From Methanobacteriaceae archaeon (GTDB lineage: Archaea > Methanobacteriota > Methanobacteria > Methanobacteriales > Methanobacteriaceae): a stretch of 43,479 nt of DNA. The number at the start of each line of letters is the position of its first letter. Position 1 is the first letter of the stretch. Of the stretch, positions 28,883 to 37,244 are shown in pieces. The notes beneath the pieces were generated by a model. That model was not told the origin of the DNA. It did not search any database and was given only the letters and a program-made list of their open reading frames with translations. The translations under genes were made by a program, and so were the position numbers. The stretch covers positions 1-43,479 of the forward strand of contig DAHVOW010000010.1 of the NCBI GenBank assembly GCA_027318585.1, read 5' to 3'.

Positions 28883-30349
28883 TTAATTACCTTTTAACTT
28901 GATATTCTTGAGAGATTCCCGTAGATATGACATAAATTTACTGGAACCACCCATGCGAGAGATTATAAGTTCCCTAATTTGGAAAACAGCAGTATAAGTT
29001 GGTAATATATAAACGACCTCCACATCCTCATTTAAAACTTTTTCCAGGGCATGGTCCATCCCGTAATCAACATTCAATGTAGTTGGGTCCTGACCGGCAT
29101 ACTTCAATCGGAGGGCCATATCTTCGGCTCTCCGGCCAGAACAATAGATCTTTTCCAGATTTTTCACCTGTAATATGTTTTCCACTTGAGCATCCCATAT
29201 CCAGGAGATATCAGTACCATCCGCAGGGTTATCATTCAGGACCATAAGCAGGGATTTAGTTTTTTCATCCAGAGATAGGCTTCTTAAAACCTCTCCCAGT
29301 CCGATGGGGTTTTTAACCAGCACCACTTTAACCAATTTATCTGGAAACTGGAAGCTCTCCATCCGCCCCAGATAGTACTCGAACCGACCAATGCTGTCTA
29401 TAACCTTCTCACTTTCCAGGTCGATTTCCAAAGCAGCAGATAGGGCTGCGCAGCAGTTGTAAGTGTTGAATATACCGTCATAGGAAAAATCAAGATCCTG
29501 AGATTCATGGTTGATGGTTTTGAAGCTCAGATGGTATCCGGGGTTCGCGTATTCCACCCCGGTTATTTCATATTCACGGTGAGGATTGTTGAAGCCGCAC
29601 TGGTTACAGTGGTAGCTGCCTAACTGGCCGTAGTTGAAATAGTCATATTCCAGTCGGGTGGCACAGGAAGGGCAGAAACGACTTTCTATCACTCCTTCCT
29701 CCTGGTTGCTGAACTTGTTTTTTGCCACCCCATAAAAAATGTTCTTTTTTCCCAGACTTTTAAAGTTAGAAACCAGTGGATCGTCGGCATTGAGTATTAA
29801 AGTGGTGTCCAACGGTTCCAGGGCATCAAATATATCCTGGAATGCCTTTTCAATCTCCCCGTAGCGGTCCAGCTGGTCCCGGAAGAAGTTGGTCACCACC
29901 ACGTAATCGGGTTTAACGTGTTTAACCACTTCCTGGAAGGAGCCTTCATCCACCTCAAAAACTCCCCAATCGTACTCATCCTCCATATCATTTATAAAAG
30001 AGCTGACCAGTCCCTGGGGCATGTTAGCTCCCCGTAGGTTGGATAATACCCGGAGCCCCTGACTTTTGATTATGTGGGATAGAAGATTATTGGTGGTGGT
30101 TTTACCATTGGTACCAGTAACCAGTATTTTTTTCTGGCAGCGCTGGTTCACAACCTGGAGGATTTGGGGGTCAATCTGCATGGCCACTTTACCAGGCATG
30201 GCACTGGCCTCACCTTTTAAGACCTTTTTTAAAATGAAAGAAGTTGTTTTTCCGGCTAAAACTGCAGTGTGAAATCTCAGGGAATTACTTACGATCTTCC
30301 CACCTCGGTGGTGATATTGATTGGTTATTAATGGTATTTTTGCATTCAA
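28883..30349 (-). CDS. MurT-like Mur ligase
   Basis: The 488-residue protein has the Mur ligase ATP-binding loop ILVTGTNGKTTTNNLL (about 75-90), the central-domain sequence NADDPLVSNF, and between them and the C-terminus a four-Cys zinc ribbon (CPSC...CNQC, about 227-256) that marks the MurT family. The C-terminal MurT domain (NDNPADGTDISWIWD) is also present. Together with the GatD-like gene 47 bases downstream it should form an amidating ligase. Archaeal pseudomurein makers carry several Mur-like ligases; which precursor this one uses is unknown. The only in-frame start is TTG at 30349, overlapping the previous stop as TTGA. Confidence 0.92.
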   Translation of the reverse strand: MNAKIPLITNQYHHRGGKIVSNSLRFHTAVLAGKTTSFILKKVLKGEASAMPGKVAMQIDPQILQVVNQRCQKKILVTGTNGKTTTNNLLSHIIKSQGLRVLSNLRGANMPQGLVSSFINDMEDEYDWGVFEVDEGSFQEVVKHVKPDYVVVTNFFRDQLDRYGEIEKAFQDIFDALEPLDTTLILNADDPLVSNFKSLGKKNIFYGVAKNKFSNQEEGVIESRFCPSCATRLEYDYFNYGQLGSYHCNQCGFNNPHREYEITGVEYANPGYHLSFKTINHESQDLDFSYDGIFNTYNCCAALSAALEIDLESEKVIDSIGRFEYYLGRMESFQFPDKLVKVVLVKNPIGLGEVLRSLSLDEKTKSLLMVLNDNPADGTDISWIWDAQVENILQVKNLEKIYCSGRRAEDMALRLKYAGQDPTTLNVDYGMDHALEKVLNEDVEVVYILPTYTAVFQIRELIISRMGGSSKFMSYLRESLKNIKLKGN

Positions 30350-31539
30350 TAATCCATGAAGTTTCTTAAAAATTTATAACCTTCCAGGAGTCCCTGCGAA
30401 CCATTTTTAACCGAAAATTCATGGTAGCATTCCACATCATCTTTTTGCCCACCAGATTTAAACATGGCGTAGGGAACTGGTTCTGGAGTGTGGGTCCGTA
30501 CTGAAAGGGGAGTAAGGTGGTCGGGAAGTATTGCCAGAGCAAAATCATGGTGTTGGGGAAGTTCTTCCCATAGCTTCCCCATTATGCGATTGTCAATCCG
30601 TTCAATGGCCTTGATCTTTTCTTTTAGATCTCCGGCGTGACCCGCCTCATCCGGGGCTTCCACATGTATAAACACCAGATCATGGTCCTCCAGAGCCTCC
30701 AAGGCATAGTTAACCTTCCCACAGTAATCGGTGTCATAATATCCGGTTGCTCCAGGCACTTTGATGTTGGTGAGTCCCAGATAAACCCCAAGACCCTTAA
30801 TAAGATCAACCCCGGTAATGGTGGCCCCTTTAAGGCCATATTTTTCTTTAAATGATGGCATCTGGGGTTTTAGTCCCTGACCCCATAACCAGATCATGTT
30901 AGCGGTCTTCTGAGATTCCCGGGATCTTTTCTGATTTACGGGATGGGTTTCCAGTTTCTCATGGGACAGGTCCATGAGTTGGTTTAATTCTCGAGCCAGA
31001 CTATCATCTTCGGGTTGTAATCGGTGCTGTGACAGTGGTTCCCCCACTACGTCATGGGGTGGGGTGGATTCTAGATCTGCTGCATCTGTCTGTGGTGAAA
31101 CGAAGAGATGCCGGTAACTGGTACCCAGGTAGAACTTCCCGTACTGGTAGAAGGACTGATTGAGGTAGGCTATGATCTCTGAGGCCTCGGCCGTACTGAT
31201 ATGTCCGGCGTTGAAATCTGAAAGAAGCCCCTTTTCGGTGTTTATCAGGTTACATCGGAATGCCACCTCATTACTTTGAAGTTCAGCTCCCATACTGGCT
31301 GCTTCCAGAGGTCCTCTGCCGGTATAGTATTCATGGGGGTCGTAGCCCATTATGGAAAGATTTGCCACGTCTGATCCGGCTTCCATCCCATCAGGAACAG
31401 TTTTAAGCATTCCACAAACCCCTTCTTGAGCAACCCGGTCCATGTTAGGAGTTTCAGCCGTCTGGAGGGGTGTTTTCCCGCCCAGTTCTTCCAGGGGATA
31501 ATCAGCCATACCGTCGCCTATTACTACTACATATTTCAT
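30346..31539 (-). CDS. ApgM-family phosphoglycerate mutase / proposed homoserine kinase
   Basis: The 397-residue protein belongs to the archaeal cofactor-independent phosphoglycerate mutase family (alkaline phosphatase superfamily). It has VVIGDGMADYPLEELGGKTP at the start, the nucleophile region AGSDVANLSIMGYDP, metal-site motifs HVEAPDEAGHAGD and LPDHLTPLSVRTH. One branch of this family was proposed to be a homoserine kinase because it lies beside threonine genes. Here the next gene upstream is homoserine dehydrogenase with an ACT regulator, which favours that reading. The two activities cannot be separated from sequence alone. It overlaps the MurT-like start by four bases. Confidence 0.9.
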   Translation of the reverse strand: MKYVVVIGDGMADYPLEELGGKTPLQTAETPNMDRVAQEGVCGMLKTVPDGMEAGSDVANLSIMGYDPHEYYTGRGPLEAASMGAELQSNEVAFRCNLINTEKGLLSDFNAGHISTAEASEIIAYLNQSFYQYGKFYLGTSYRHLFVSPQTDAADLESTPPHDVVGEPLSQHRLQPEDDSLARELNQLMDLSHEKLETHPVNQKRSRESQKTANMIWLWGQGLKPQMPSFKEKYGLKGATITGVDLIKGLGVYLGLTNIKVPGATGYYDTDYCGKVNYALEALEDHDLVFIHVEAPDEAGHAGDLKEKIKAIERIDNRIMGKLWEELPQHHDFALAILPDHLTPLSVRTHTPEPVPYAMFKSGGQKDDVECYHEFSVKNGSQGLLEGYKFLRNFMDY

Positions 31540-31593
31540 GAGAATCGTATTTTTTTAATTGATTAATCTATTGATATTTATATTTACAAAGTT

Positions 31594-32604
31594 TTAGCTG
31601 GCCTTCCAGATGTTTAACAAATCACTGAGGATGGCTGAAGCAGTTTCGATGGATCCGGCTCCTTTACCAACCACGGTAACGTCTTCGGCCAGGTCGGTTT
31701 TAAGGGTGGCCACGTTAAGGGTACCTTCCACTGCAAAGGGGGAGCCTTCCTTAACCAGCCGGGGAGATACCTCTAGAACATCCTGTGAAGCTTCACCAAT
31801 CAATTTTATGAGATAACCTTCTTTTTTAGCCAGAGCCATGGCTTCCGGGGTGATCTGCGATATGCCCTCCACCTTAACATCTTTCAGGGTCCTTTCCAGA
31901 TTCAAAACTGAATTAGCCAGTATAACTATTTTACAGGCCGCATCCCAACCGTCCACATCCTGAGTAGGATCAGTCTCAGCAATACCTAACTCTCGGGCCT
32001 CATTCAGGGTTTGTTCATAGGAAGAACCCTCTTTGGCCATTCTAGAAAGTATGTAATTGGTGGTTCCATTTAGTATGCCATAAACCGATTCAATATCACT
32101 ACCAGCCAGTGTATCATGGGCTAGATTAATGATGGGCATGGCCCCACCAACAGAAGCCTCGTATTTAAAGTTTGCTCCAGTTTCCTGGGCAGCTTCTGAC
32201 AGTTGGGTGAATGATAATGCCAGGGGCCCTTTATTAGAGGTTACTACGTCCTTACCATCCTTTAAAGCCTTCAGCATGTGGCTCAGGGCGGGTTCCCCGT
32301 CTTCAATGTTGGTGGGAGTAACTTCCACCAGGCAGTCGTATTCAACTTTATCCAATATCTCCAAACCAGAAAAACCTTCCACACCAAAATCAGGATATTG
32401 GGAAAGCTTCCCAGTTTCATTTTTGGTTTTAAGAAGTAGTTCAGGATCCAGTCCCTGATCGAATACAGCTCCTCCGGAACGATCTGCGACAGCCACAATA
32501 TCCAACTGGAGTCCGTATTTGTCCAGCAAATGTTCCCTTTTAAGGGATATTACCCGGGCTACTCCCTGGCCCACTGCACCAAAACCCAGTATAACTATTT
32601 TCAT
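31594..32604 (-). CDS. hom: Homoserine dehydrogenase
   Basis: The enzyme reduces aspartate semialdehyde to homoserine, the branch point to threonine and methionine. The 336 residues open with a Rossmann loop (ILGFGAVGQGVARV), then NKGPLALS, the active-site stretch GILNGTTNYILSRM and DVDGWDAACKIVI with the catalytic Asp/Lys. No C-terminal ACT domain is attached; a separate ACT protein is encoded just upstream. I prefer ATG at 32604, with GTGAT five bases before it, over the open frame to 32628, which would overlap the ACT gene. Length agrees with the short archaeal form. Confidence 0.95.
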   Translation of the reverse strand: MKIVILGFGAVGQGVARVISLKREHLLDKYGLQLDIVAVADRSGGAVFDQGLDPELLLKTKNETGKLSQYPDFGVEGFSGLEILDKVEYDCLVEVTPTNIEDGEPALSHMLKALKDGKDVVTSNKGPLALSFTQLSEAAQETGANFKYEASVGGAMPIINLAHDTLAGSDIESVYGILNGTTNYILSRMAKEGSSYEQTLNEARELGIAETDPTQDVDGWDAACKIVILANSVLNLERTLKDVKVEGISQITPEAMALAKKEGYLIKLIGEASQDVLEVSPRLVKEGSPFAVEGTLNVATLKTDLAEDVTVVGKGAGSIETASAILSDLLNIWKAS

Positions 32605-32617
32605 AAGAATCACTTCA

Positions 32618-33106
32618 TCAGATCTCATTTATAACCAAAAAACCCTTTAAAGCACCTATTTCATTTATTTTATTTAATAAATCCAGTTTAAGGCCCTCTC
32701 GGGCTTCCATAACAATCTTGGTAGCTGATCTTTCTGGCTGGTCTGACATTTTAAGGTCCAGGTCAGCCACCCTTACTCCTGGAAGCTGGTTAAGTAGGTT
32801 CACAGTATCCTTCAGGTCTTGGTCCACGATGTTGCCCACCAGGATGGTGGTGATCTTCTCCCGGCGTAGGACTCCGTCCACTTCCATCACCTGAATTCCA
32901 CTTTCCTCCAGATCATCAATTACCCGGTTTAAGGTTTCTTCATCCCCCTCAATGGTGATCTGGACGGGAACTCTTCCTTCATCAGTTTTAACATCTCTTT
33001 GATGTATTACCGCTACAATGTTAGCGCCAAGACGCCCCATGGGCTTTAAAACATCTAATAATTGTCCTGGAACATCTAAAAGTTCTAAAACAAGATTAAG
33101 TCTCAT
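32618..33106 (-). CDS. ACT-domain regulatory protein
   Basis: The 162-residue protein holds an N-terminal ACT domain (LELLDVPGQLLDVLKPMGRL, about 3-80) and a second alpha/beta half. ACT domains bind amino acids and control enzymes. The gene ends 13 bases before homoserine dehydrogenase, whose own ACT domain is absent, so it probably acts as its separate allosteric subunit sensing threonine or a related amino acid. It has a good ribosome site, AGGTGAGTTAAT before the ATG. Function is inferred from domain and place. Confidence 0.85.
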   Translation of the reverse strand: MRLNLVLELLDVPGQLLDVLKPMGRLGANIVAVIHQRDVKTDEGRVPVQITIEGDEETLNRVIDDLEESGIQVMEVDGVLRREKITTILVGNIVDQDLKDTVNLLNQLPGVRVADLDLKMSDQPERSATKIVMEAREGLKLDLLNKINEIGALKGFLVINEI

Positions 33107-33133
33107 ATTAACTCACCTAGGTATATTTTAGGA

Positions 33134-33349
33134 TTATCCAGTCCATTTACTCTTTTCAACTATAACGTTACCATCATCGTCTACCTGGGCGTTTATGAGG
33201 ATTTTGGTGCTGTCCTTTTCCTGGGACTGATCTTCCCGTTCCCGGTTCAGGTTGTCCACAATGTAGTAGGTTTCCTCTAGTTCAGGAATATCCTGGAGTG
33301 CCTCACTAAACTTCTTCAATATTTCCTCGGCTTCCTTTTCGATCTTCAA
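33134..33349 (-). CDS. gatC: Asp/Glu-tRNA amidotransferase subunit C
   Basis: GatC is the small stabilising subunit of the GatCAB complex, which turns Asp-tRNA(Asn) into Asn-tRNA. The 71-residue protein matches the archaeal form: helical EKEAEEILKKFSEALQDIPE, then YYIVDNLN, and a C-terminal stretch DDGNVIVEKSKW. The start is TTG at 33349, with GAGGA eight bases upstream. gatA and gatB are not in the window. It lies between asnB and the ACT gene with small gaps. Confidence 0.82.
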   Translation of the reverse strand: MKIEKEAEEILKKFSEALQDIPELEETYYIVDNLNREREDQSQEKDSTKILINAQVDDDGNVIVEKSKWTG

Positions 33350-33418
33350 AATAATTCCTCCATCCCGGTTTTGGATAACCTTTGCTTCAAATTAAATGCC
33401 ATATTATTTCAAGGATTT

Positions 33419-34918
33419 TTATTCTATGAACTTTAATGAACTCTTCAGTTCATCTACGTAACTTTGATCCTTTAAAACTTTCTTTACAAGTAACTGATGG
33501 ATACCTGAACCGTATTGTGCTGCCTTTTTTGGCCGTTTAACAATAAACTGTGGAACATTTAAATCAGCAGCCACTTCCCTTAGGATGCACTTTCGCAGTC
33601 GGTCCTCGTGATCAAGTATCTTATAGTGAATAGGTATATCCATGGCCCTATTTATAACTTGGAGGTCCAGATAGGGGACTCGCAGTTCGACACTGTGGGC
33701 CATAGTAACCGCGTCATCCCGTTCCAGATTAACTGCATAGATGTTCAGGATGTCCTGTAACAAATCATTCTGAAGACCCGGACCTTTTTTTTTATACATC
33801 TCCAGATAACGGTGATAACCACCGAAAAGTTCATCCGCACCCTGGCCGGATAGGAGTACCCTCAAACCCTTATTGGCGGCAAGTTCTGCGGCCATATAGG
33901 CAGTCATCCCCACTCCCAGTTTCATGATGTTCCATTCTTCAATGGCCTCCAGGACCAGGGGGGTGCACCTTCGTACCTCATCTTCGGTTACCAGGTGTGT
34001 GTGGAGGTTAAGGCCCAATTTTATAGCAGCTTCACGGGAAAATTCAGTATCAGAGGAACCCTTTTTCCCTACGGTATAAAGTTCCGGCTCAACACCCAGT
34101 CTCAGACAGATCTGAGTCAGTATGGTACTATCCACTCCACCGGAGAAGATGATACCTACCCGGTCCAGGCCAGCAATTCTTTTTTCCACTGATGCTATCA
34201 GGTCTTTTTGTAAAAGGGCTTTAAGCCGATTTATTTTTAAATTGGATTTAATCAGATCGGGGGCTGAATCGCCTGCCGGGGTCTTGGTTATGGTTGGCTT
34301 TTTTATTGGCCGAGTTATAGGAACGAGTTCCTGGTTGTAGAGCATGAAACCCGGGTTTAAACTTTCTACATCCTGAATTCCGATCTCCCAAAGGGCTTTA
34401 CGCTCAGATGCCACTCCAAAAAGATCATTCTTTCGGTGTTTGCCGAAAAAGAGGGGTTTAACTCCCACCGGGTCCCTCACCGCCGCCCAGTTCTCACCTT
34501 CAGATACCACAAAAGCATAATCACCATCTAACCTTTTAACTACCCGGGGGATGGCTTGAGAGAGCTGGAGGTCATATTCATCCAGCAAGGATAAAATAAC
34601 TTCGATGTCGGTGTCCGTCTTAAAATCGTACTTCGAGTCATGCTTTAACTTTTGGTAGTTGTAGATCTCACCGTTGGCCACCAGAACTCTTTTTTCATCC
34701 ACCAGGGGTTGTTGAACCTCAGAGCCCACGATGGATAATAAGTTCTGGCCCAGGGCCAGCTTACCATCAGTGGGGGTTATATCTCCGGGTTTCCCATAAA
34801 ATAACTGGCCATCCACGTAGGCTCCGGATCCATCTGGGCCCCGGTACTCCAGTACTTTAAGCATTTCAGCTAGTTGGGAACCAGCCACATCTCCAAATAG
34901 TCCTGCTATACCGCACAT
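33419..34918 (-). CDS. asnB: Asparagine synthetase (glutamine-hydrolysing)
   Basis: The 499-residue enzyme makes asparagine from aspartate, ATP and glutamine. The mature N-terminal Cys2 (MCGIAGLFGD) starts the glutaminase domain (about 2-165; LEYRGPDGSG). The synthetase domain has the PPi loop GIIFSGGVDSTIL (about 255) and LLSGQGADELFGGY. Length is typical of short archaeal AsnB. Upstream the cysS gene ends 20 bases away and downstream gatC follows, all on one strand. It supplies free asparagine while GatCAB would supply Asn-tRNA. Confidence 0.95.
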   Translation of the reverse strand: MCGIAGLFGDVAGSQLAEMLKVLEYRGPDGSGAYVDGQLFYGKPGDITPTDGKLALGQNLLSIVGSEVQQPLVDEKRVLVANGEIYNYQKLKHDSKYDFKTDTDIEVILSLLDEYDLQLSQAIPRVVKRLDGDYAFVVSEGENWAAVRDPVGVKPLFFGKHRKNDLFGVASERKALWEIGIQDVESLNPGFMLYNQELVPITRPIKKPTITKTPAGDSAPDLIKSNLKINRLKALLQKDLIASVEKRIAGLDRVGIIFSGGVDSTILTQICLRLGVEPELYTVGKKGSSDTEFSREAAIKLGLNLHTHLVTEDEVRRCTPLVLEAIEEWNIMKLGVGMTAYMAAELAANKGLRVLLSGQGADELFGGYHRYLEMYKKKGPGLQNDLLQDILNIYAVNLERDDAVTMAHSVELRVPYLDLQVINRAMDIPIHYKILDHEDRLRKCILREVAADLNVPQFIVKRPKKAAQYGSGIHQLLVKKVLKDQSYVDELKSSLKFIE

Positions 34919-34938
34919 CCGAATCTAATCTATCTTCT

Positions 34939-36312
34939 TTAATTATCCTCTAATTCAAATTCTAAATCATTCAATCGACTTCTAAGCTTATCAGAAAGTT
35001 CCCAATCTTTCTTTTCCCTCAGCTCGTCACGAACTTCCAGTAATATTTCCAGCACATCCCCGCTCTTGTCATGTTCTTGAAGGGGTGGAAATAAATTTAT
35101 ACCCAATATCTGTTCCCAATCTTCCAATATGGCCTTAATTTCAGTAACCGATGATTTGGTAAGATTATTATCCTGTAACTGGCGATTGATGTTTCTGATA
35201 ACCTCAAATAATATGGATATGGCCTTGGGGGTGTTAAAATCATCCTTCATGGATTCTATGAATTTTTTGTGGGATTCTTCCCACATTTTAGTCCTCATTT
35301 GGAAACTTTCTTCATCCTCTGGACTGTTTTCAAGGTGTTCATCCATTTTTTTGAGAGTTTTCCTTATTCTCTCCAGACTATTCTGGGCCTGGATCAGTGC
35401 ATCCTCACAAAAGTCGATGGGGCTGCGATAATGGGTGGATAATACTAGGAAACGAAATACTTCACCATCCCACCTGTGGAGTAACTCCTGGATGGTTATG
35501 AAGTTTCCCCGGGATTTGGACATTTTCTCTCCCTGAACATTCAAAAATCCGGTGTGCATCCAGTAACGTACCATGGGCTTTAATCCAGATGCCGATTCCA
35601 TCTGGGCTATTTCTGCTTCATGATGGGGAAATATGAGGTCCAATCCTCCACCATGAATGTCATACTGCGAACCAAAATATTCTTCGGTGATCGCTGTGTC
35701 CTCGATGTGCCAGCCTGGCCTACCCCAACCCCAAGGAGAATCCCAGGATGGCTGTTCGTCGATTTTTTTCCACAGAGCAAAGTCTCCAGGACTTTTTTTA
35801 CTGGGATCCAGGTCCACTCTGTGAACAGTCAAGTCTTCCAACTTGCGACGGGACAGATTACCAAAATCAGGGAACATAGCTTCTTCAAAATATACTCCGG
35901 TTTTAGTTTCATAGGCGAAACCCTTCTTCAGTAGAACTTTTATTTGTTTTATTATCTCCGGGATATGTTCTGTGGCCCGCGCATATAGATTAACGTTTTC
36001 CACACCCAGGGCCTTCATGTCCGCCAGATATCTTCTTTCATATTCCCTGGCCAGGATGAGCGGATCTATTCCCCTTTCCTGTGCACGTTTAATAACCTTA
36101 TCATCTATGTCGGTTATGTTTTGAAGATAGAAAAGACTGTAACCCTCATAACGAAGGAAGCGTGCTATACAGTCAAATGCTATGTACGTACGCCCATGAC
36201 CTATGTGACTGTCATCATATACTGTGGGGCCGCAAACGAAGAGTTTTACTTTATTAGACTGCTTGGTAGTAAATTCTTCCTTACTCCGGCTCATGGTGTT
36301 GTAGATAAACAT
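34939..36312 (-). CDS. cysS: Cysteinyl-tRNA synthetase
   Basis: CysRS charges tRNA-Cys. The 457 residues contain the first zinc ligand and catalytic start (LFVCGPTVYDDSHIGHGRTY, with HIGH), RPGWHIEDTAITEEYFG, DIHGGGLDLIFPHHEAE with zinc-site His and Glu, and the KMSKS loop. Where bacterial enzymes have Cys in WHIECSAM, this protein has Asp; I recall this as common in archaeal CysRS. Length is normal. The tRNA-Cys gene lies 48 bases upstream on the same strand, separated by a T tract. Confidence 0.96.
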   Translation of the reverse strand: MFIYNTMSRSKEEFTTKQSNKVKLFVCGPTVYDDSHIGHGRTYIAFDCIARFLRYEGYSLFYLQNITDIDDKVIKRAQERGIDPLILAREYERRYLADMKALGVENVNLYARATEHIPEIIKQIKVLLKKGFAYETKTGVYFEEAMFPDFGNLSRRKLEDLTVHRVDLDPSKKSPGDFALWKKIDEQPSWDSPWGWGRPGWHIEDTAITEEYFGSQYDIHGGGLDLIFPHHEAEIAQMESASGLKPMVRYWMHTGFLNVQGEKMSKSRGNFITIQELLHRWDGEVFRFLVLSTHYRSPIDFCEDALIQAQNSLERIRKTLKKMDEHLENSPEDEESFQMRTKMWEESHKKFIESMKDDFNTPKAISILFEVIRNINRQLQDNNLTKSSVTEIKAILEDWEQILGINLFPPLQEHDKSGDVLEILLEVRDELREKKDWELSDKLRSRLNDLEFELEDN

Positions 36313-36344
36313 GATATTTAGCGGATCAATTTTTTAAACCAAAT

Positions 36345-36350
36345 AAAAAA
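36345..36350 (-). terminator. T tract after tRNA-Cys
   Basis: Six T residues on the minus strand start 10 bases after the end of the tRNA and lie before the cysS start. They could end the tRNA transcript or act partially, letting some transcripts continue into cysS. Confidence 0.5.
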
Positions 36351-36359
36351 GGGATTAAA

Positions 36360-36430
36360 GGCCGAGATCGGGATTTGAACCCGAGTATCATGGTCTGCAG
36401 CCACGCACCTAGCCGCTCGGTCATCTCGGC
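36360..36430 (-). tRNA. tRNA-Cys (GCA)
   Basis: The sequence folds into a full cloverleaf. The acceptor stem GCCGAGA/TCTCGGC has seven pairs, the D arm is ACC/GGT with GCGGC loop, the anticodon stem CGTGG/CCATG surrounds loop CTGCAGA with anticodon GCA, the variable loop has four bases, and the T arm TCGGG/CCCGA has loop TTCAAAT. CCA is not encoded. The discriminator (position 73, complement of base 36360) is C, whereas Cys tRNAs generally have U73, a main identity element for CysRS. It is directly upstream of cysS. Confidence 0.97.
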
Positions 36431-36461
36431 AAATAATTTTTTTTAAGATATTAAATTTACT

Positions 36462-36471
36462 CTTTATAAAC
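36462..36471 (-). promoter_or_regulatory. TATA element of the tRNA-Cys gene
   Basis: GTTTATAAAG on the minus strand lies 32-41 bases upstream of the tRNA 5' end, with the preceding gene region GC-rich. A transcription start near 36440 would leave a short 5' trailer to be cut by RNase P. This is a good archaeal stable-RNA promoter. Confidence 0.65.
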
Positions 36472-36510
36472 CCCAGTATATTATTTTCTCTAATTAAAAA
36501 TAAATCAATA

Positions 36511-37188
36511 TTACTTTCTGAACCCTTCAGATCCTTTGGACTTCCTCCTAACAGCCTCATCAAACAGGATCATAGCTTTCTCCAGAACCAACCGGGTGGC
36601 ATAGTTACAATCATGGCGTAGATTTATAATGTGATGTTCCTGGCCCTCAGAACCAATTAACATCAAGGGATAGTTCTGACAAACCTGGGGACGTGTATCA
36701 TAAATGCTGCACCTTTTCTTTTGAGAATCATGAAATTTACAGGGTTGATCCTCTCGGAACTGGAAATGTTCTGGATAAAACTGGTTAGAAATAATTTCAT
36801 CTTTCAGTGATGGGTTGAGTGTGGTGATGGCCTTCATTTCATCACAGTGTATGAAAATAGGTGATGATTGGGTACAGCACTTCCCACAGTGATTACACCA
36901 CTCGGAGTGTATCTGTGCCAATTCAAAATTAGAAGGACCCTGGAAAAGTTCTAAACTGCTAATATCTGCCAGTTCAATTATATCTTTAAGGTCTGATTTT
37001 TTTACAGCGAGCTTTTTGTATTTTTTGACGGGCCTTTTCTTACGCATCCACTGCAGAACTTTCTTTTCAAACCGCCTTATCTCTTCTTGTTTATCTTCAT
37101 CCCACTCTTTTTCTTGTAAAGCGGCACTTCGGATGCTTTCAAATAGTTCTCCATCAATTAAATGATCCCTTAATCGGAATTGGTTCAC
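36511..37188 (-). CDS. YkgJ-family Cys-cluster protein
   Basis: The 225-residue protein has a helical, basic N-terminal half (to about 85) and a C-terminal YkgJ-type zinc- or iron-chelating domain with CNHCGKCC, CKFHD, RCSIYDTRPQVCQNYP and a final Cys (HDCNYA). The family is widespread and poorly understood. The start is GTG at 37188; AGGGT sits seven bases before it, in a G-rich stretch. It precedes the tRNA-Cys gene on the same strand with 80 bases between. Confidence 0.85.
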   Translation of the reverse strand: MNQFRLRDHLIDGELFESIRSAALQEKEWDEDKQEEIRRFEKKVLQWMRKKRPVKKYKKLAVKKSDLKDIIELADISSLELFQGPSNFELAQIHSEWCNHCGKCCTQSSPIFIHCDEMKAITTLNPSLKDEIISNQFYPEHFQFREDQPCKFHDSQKKRCSIYDTRPQVCQNYPLMLIGSEGQEHHIINLRHDCNYATRLVLEKAMILFDEAVRRKSKGSEGFRK

Positions 37189-37244
37189 CCCCCAACCCTA
37201 ATTTATATCGGTATAATTAAAAGAAGGGATTAAGAATCAGATTT

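Noticed and set aside
36318..36563. 81-codon minus-strand frame across the tRNA
   Set aside because: It runs through the tRNA-Cys gene and into the YkgJ gene in another frame, so it is a shadow.
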